Positions 63,675 to 64,000 of a DNA stretch of 64,000 nucleotides are shown here, piece after piece. Source of the DNA: an uncultured Lachnospiraceae bacterium (GTDB lineage Bacteria > Bacillota > Clostridia > Lachnospirales > Lachnospiraceae); contig CATBDC010000009.1 in the NCBI GenBank assembly GCA_949502235.1, positions 1 to 64,000 of the forward strand, given 5' to 3'. Numbering within the stretch: position 1 is the first letter of the stretch; each line of letters opens with the position of its first letter. The notes under the pieces were generated by a model. That model saw nothing but the letters and a program-made list of their open reading frames with translations. It made no database searches and was not told where the DNA came from. The translations under genes and the position numbers were made by a program.

Positions 63675-64000
63675 ATGATGGATAAAGCAGAGCTTAAGTG
63701 GACACTCAACCATATTCCGAAAACAGACGATCTGGCAGTAAAAAACATGTCTGTAGAGGAAATGCGGCGGGCCGGAAGCTTTCACAGAAGCTTTCCCCAG
63801 TACTCGGTAACTCCTCTGACCAGGCTTTCTAATCTGGCGGAATATCTTGGATTAAAGCGTTTGTACGTAAAGGATGAGTCCTACCGCTTCGGTCTTAATG
63901 CCTTTAAGGTTCTCGGAGGTTCCTACGCTATTGCAAGGCATATTGCAAAGGAACTGGGGAAGGATGTAAGCGAGGTTCCTTACAGTGTCCTTACCTCTGA
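63675..64000 (+). CDS. dpaL: Diaminopropionate ammonia-lyase, 5' part
   Basis: The first 108 residues of a PLP enzyme (YgeX/DpaL type, normally about 400) that degrades 2,3-diaminopropionate to pyruvate and ammonia. Lys78 in NAFKVLGG forms the Schiff base with PLP, and VKDESYRFGL precedes it. AGGAGG 9 bases before the ATG at 63675 marks the start. The window end cuts the gene. Confidence 0.88.
   Translation, partial: MMDKAELKWTLNHIPKTDDLAVKNMSVEEMRRAGSFHRSFPQYSVTPLTRLSNLAEYLGLKRLYVKDESYRFGLNAFKVLGGSYAIARHIAKELGKDVSEVPYSVLTS

Overview
The window looks like chromosome from a gut-type Clostridia, most probably a Lachnospiraceae (Blautia/Dorea/Faecalicatena-like; the genus cannot be fixed from sequence alone). 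The signs are moderately low G+C, strong AGGAGG-type ribosome sites, sigma-A promoters with near-consensus boxes, PPi-type phosphofructokinases, rubrerythrin, a Csp-like S8 protease, a CotH protein and many short palindromic intergenic repeats. I saw no rRNA, tRNA, CRISPR array, transposase or integrase.

Left part (1-21.9 kb): housekeeping genes (variant dapB, YbjQ protein, trxA, Nudix, RluA-type synthase) and a large hybrid histidine kinase. Then comes a LacI-controlled minus-strand operon (14175-6476): regulator, NMT1/SsuA-type ABC importer, PreA-like ferredoxin dehydrogenase, DapA-like aldolase, Gfo/Idh/MocA oxidoreductase and TIM-barrel isomerase. It has a consensus promoter bracketed by two identical inverted operator-like 14-mers and looks like a complete catabolic route for an unknown small molecule. 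A MATE exporter and a cyclase/formamidase-like hydrolase diverge from it. Next is a peptide-antibiotic-resistance-type module: response regulator, intramembrane-sensing kinase, ABC ATPase and FtsX permease, with a palindromic activator-like site and a 5'-terminal leader hairpin.

Accessory island (23.7-29.1 kb): four genes in one AT-rich operon, in the order two-GHKL-domain ATPase/kinase, stand-alone REC protein, HNH nuclease, gamma-class N6-adenine methyltransferase. It sits directly behind an S8 protease gene. The far edge of the island carries a second copy of the last 12 codons and stop of that protease, differing only at synonymous positions. This is the best candidate in the window for an undescribed system, probably a two-component-controlled restriction or defence locus.

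Middle part (29.2-51.5 kb): S8 protease, rubrerythrin, glycosyltransferase, two PPi-type phosphofructokinases, a peptide ABC importer operon led by two paralogous amidohydrolases (one has lost its metal ligands), a pseudokinase/Ig-like surface protein pair, glpK with a tiny DUF1667-like gene, and a domain-permuted GH3 glucosidase.

Right part (51.5-64 kb): a patch of turnover with an AAA/PD-(D/E)XK gene, a Walker-A-deleted relative, a fragment of a large polyvalent mobile-element protein, a possible 60-nt small RNA and an AbiE-like toxin-antitoxin pair. It is followed by the VTC-DUF4956-CotH cluster, a nitroreductase, an XRE/DUF3169 operon with three palindromic operators, a xanthine dehydrogenase fragment, a YheO-type regulator and the start of diaminopropionate ammonia-lyase, which the window end cuts.
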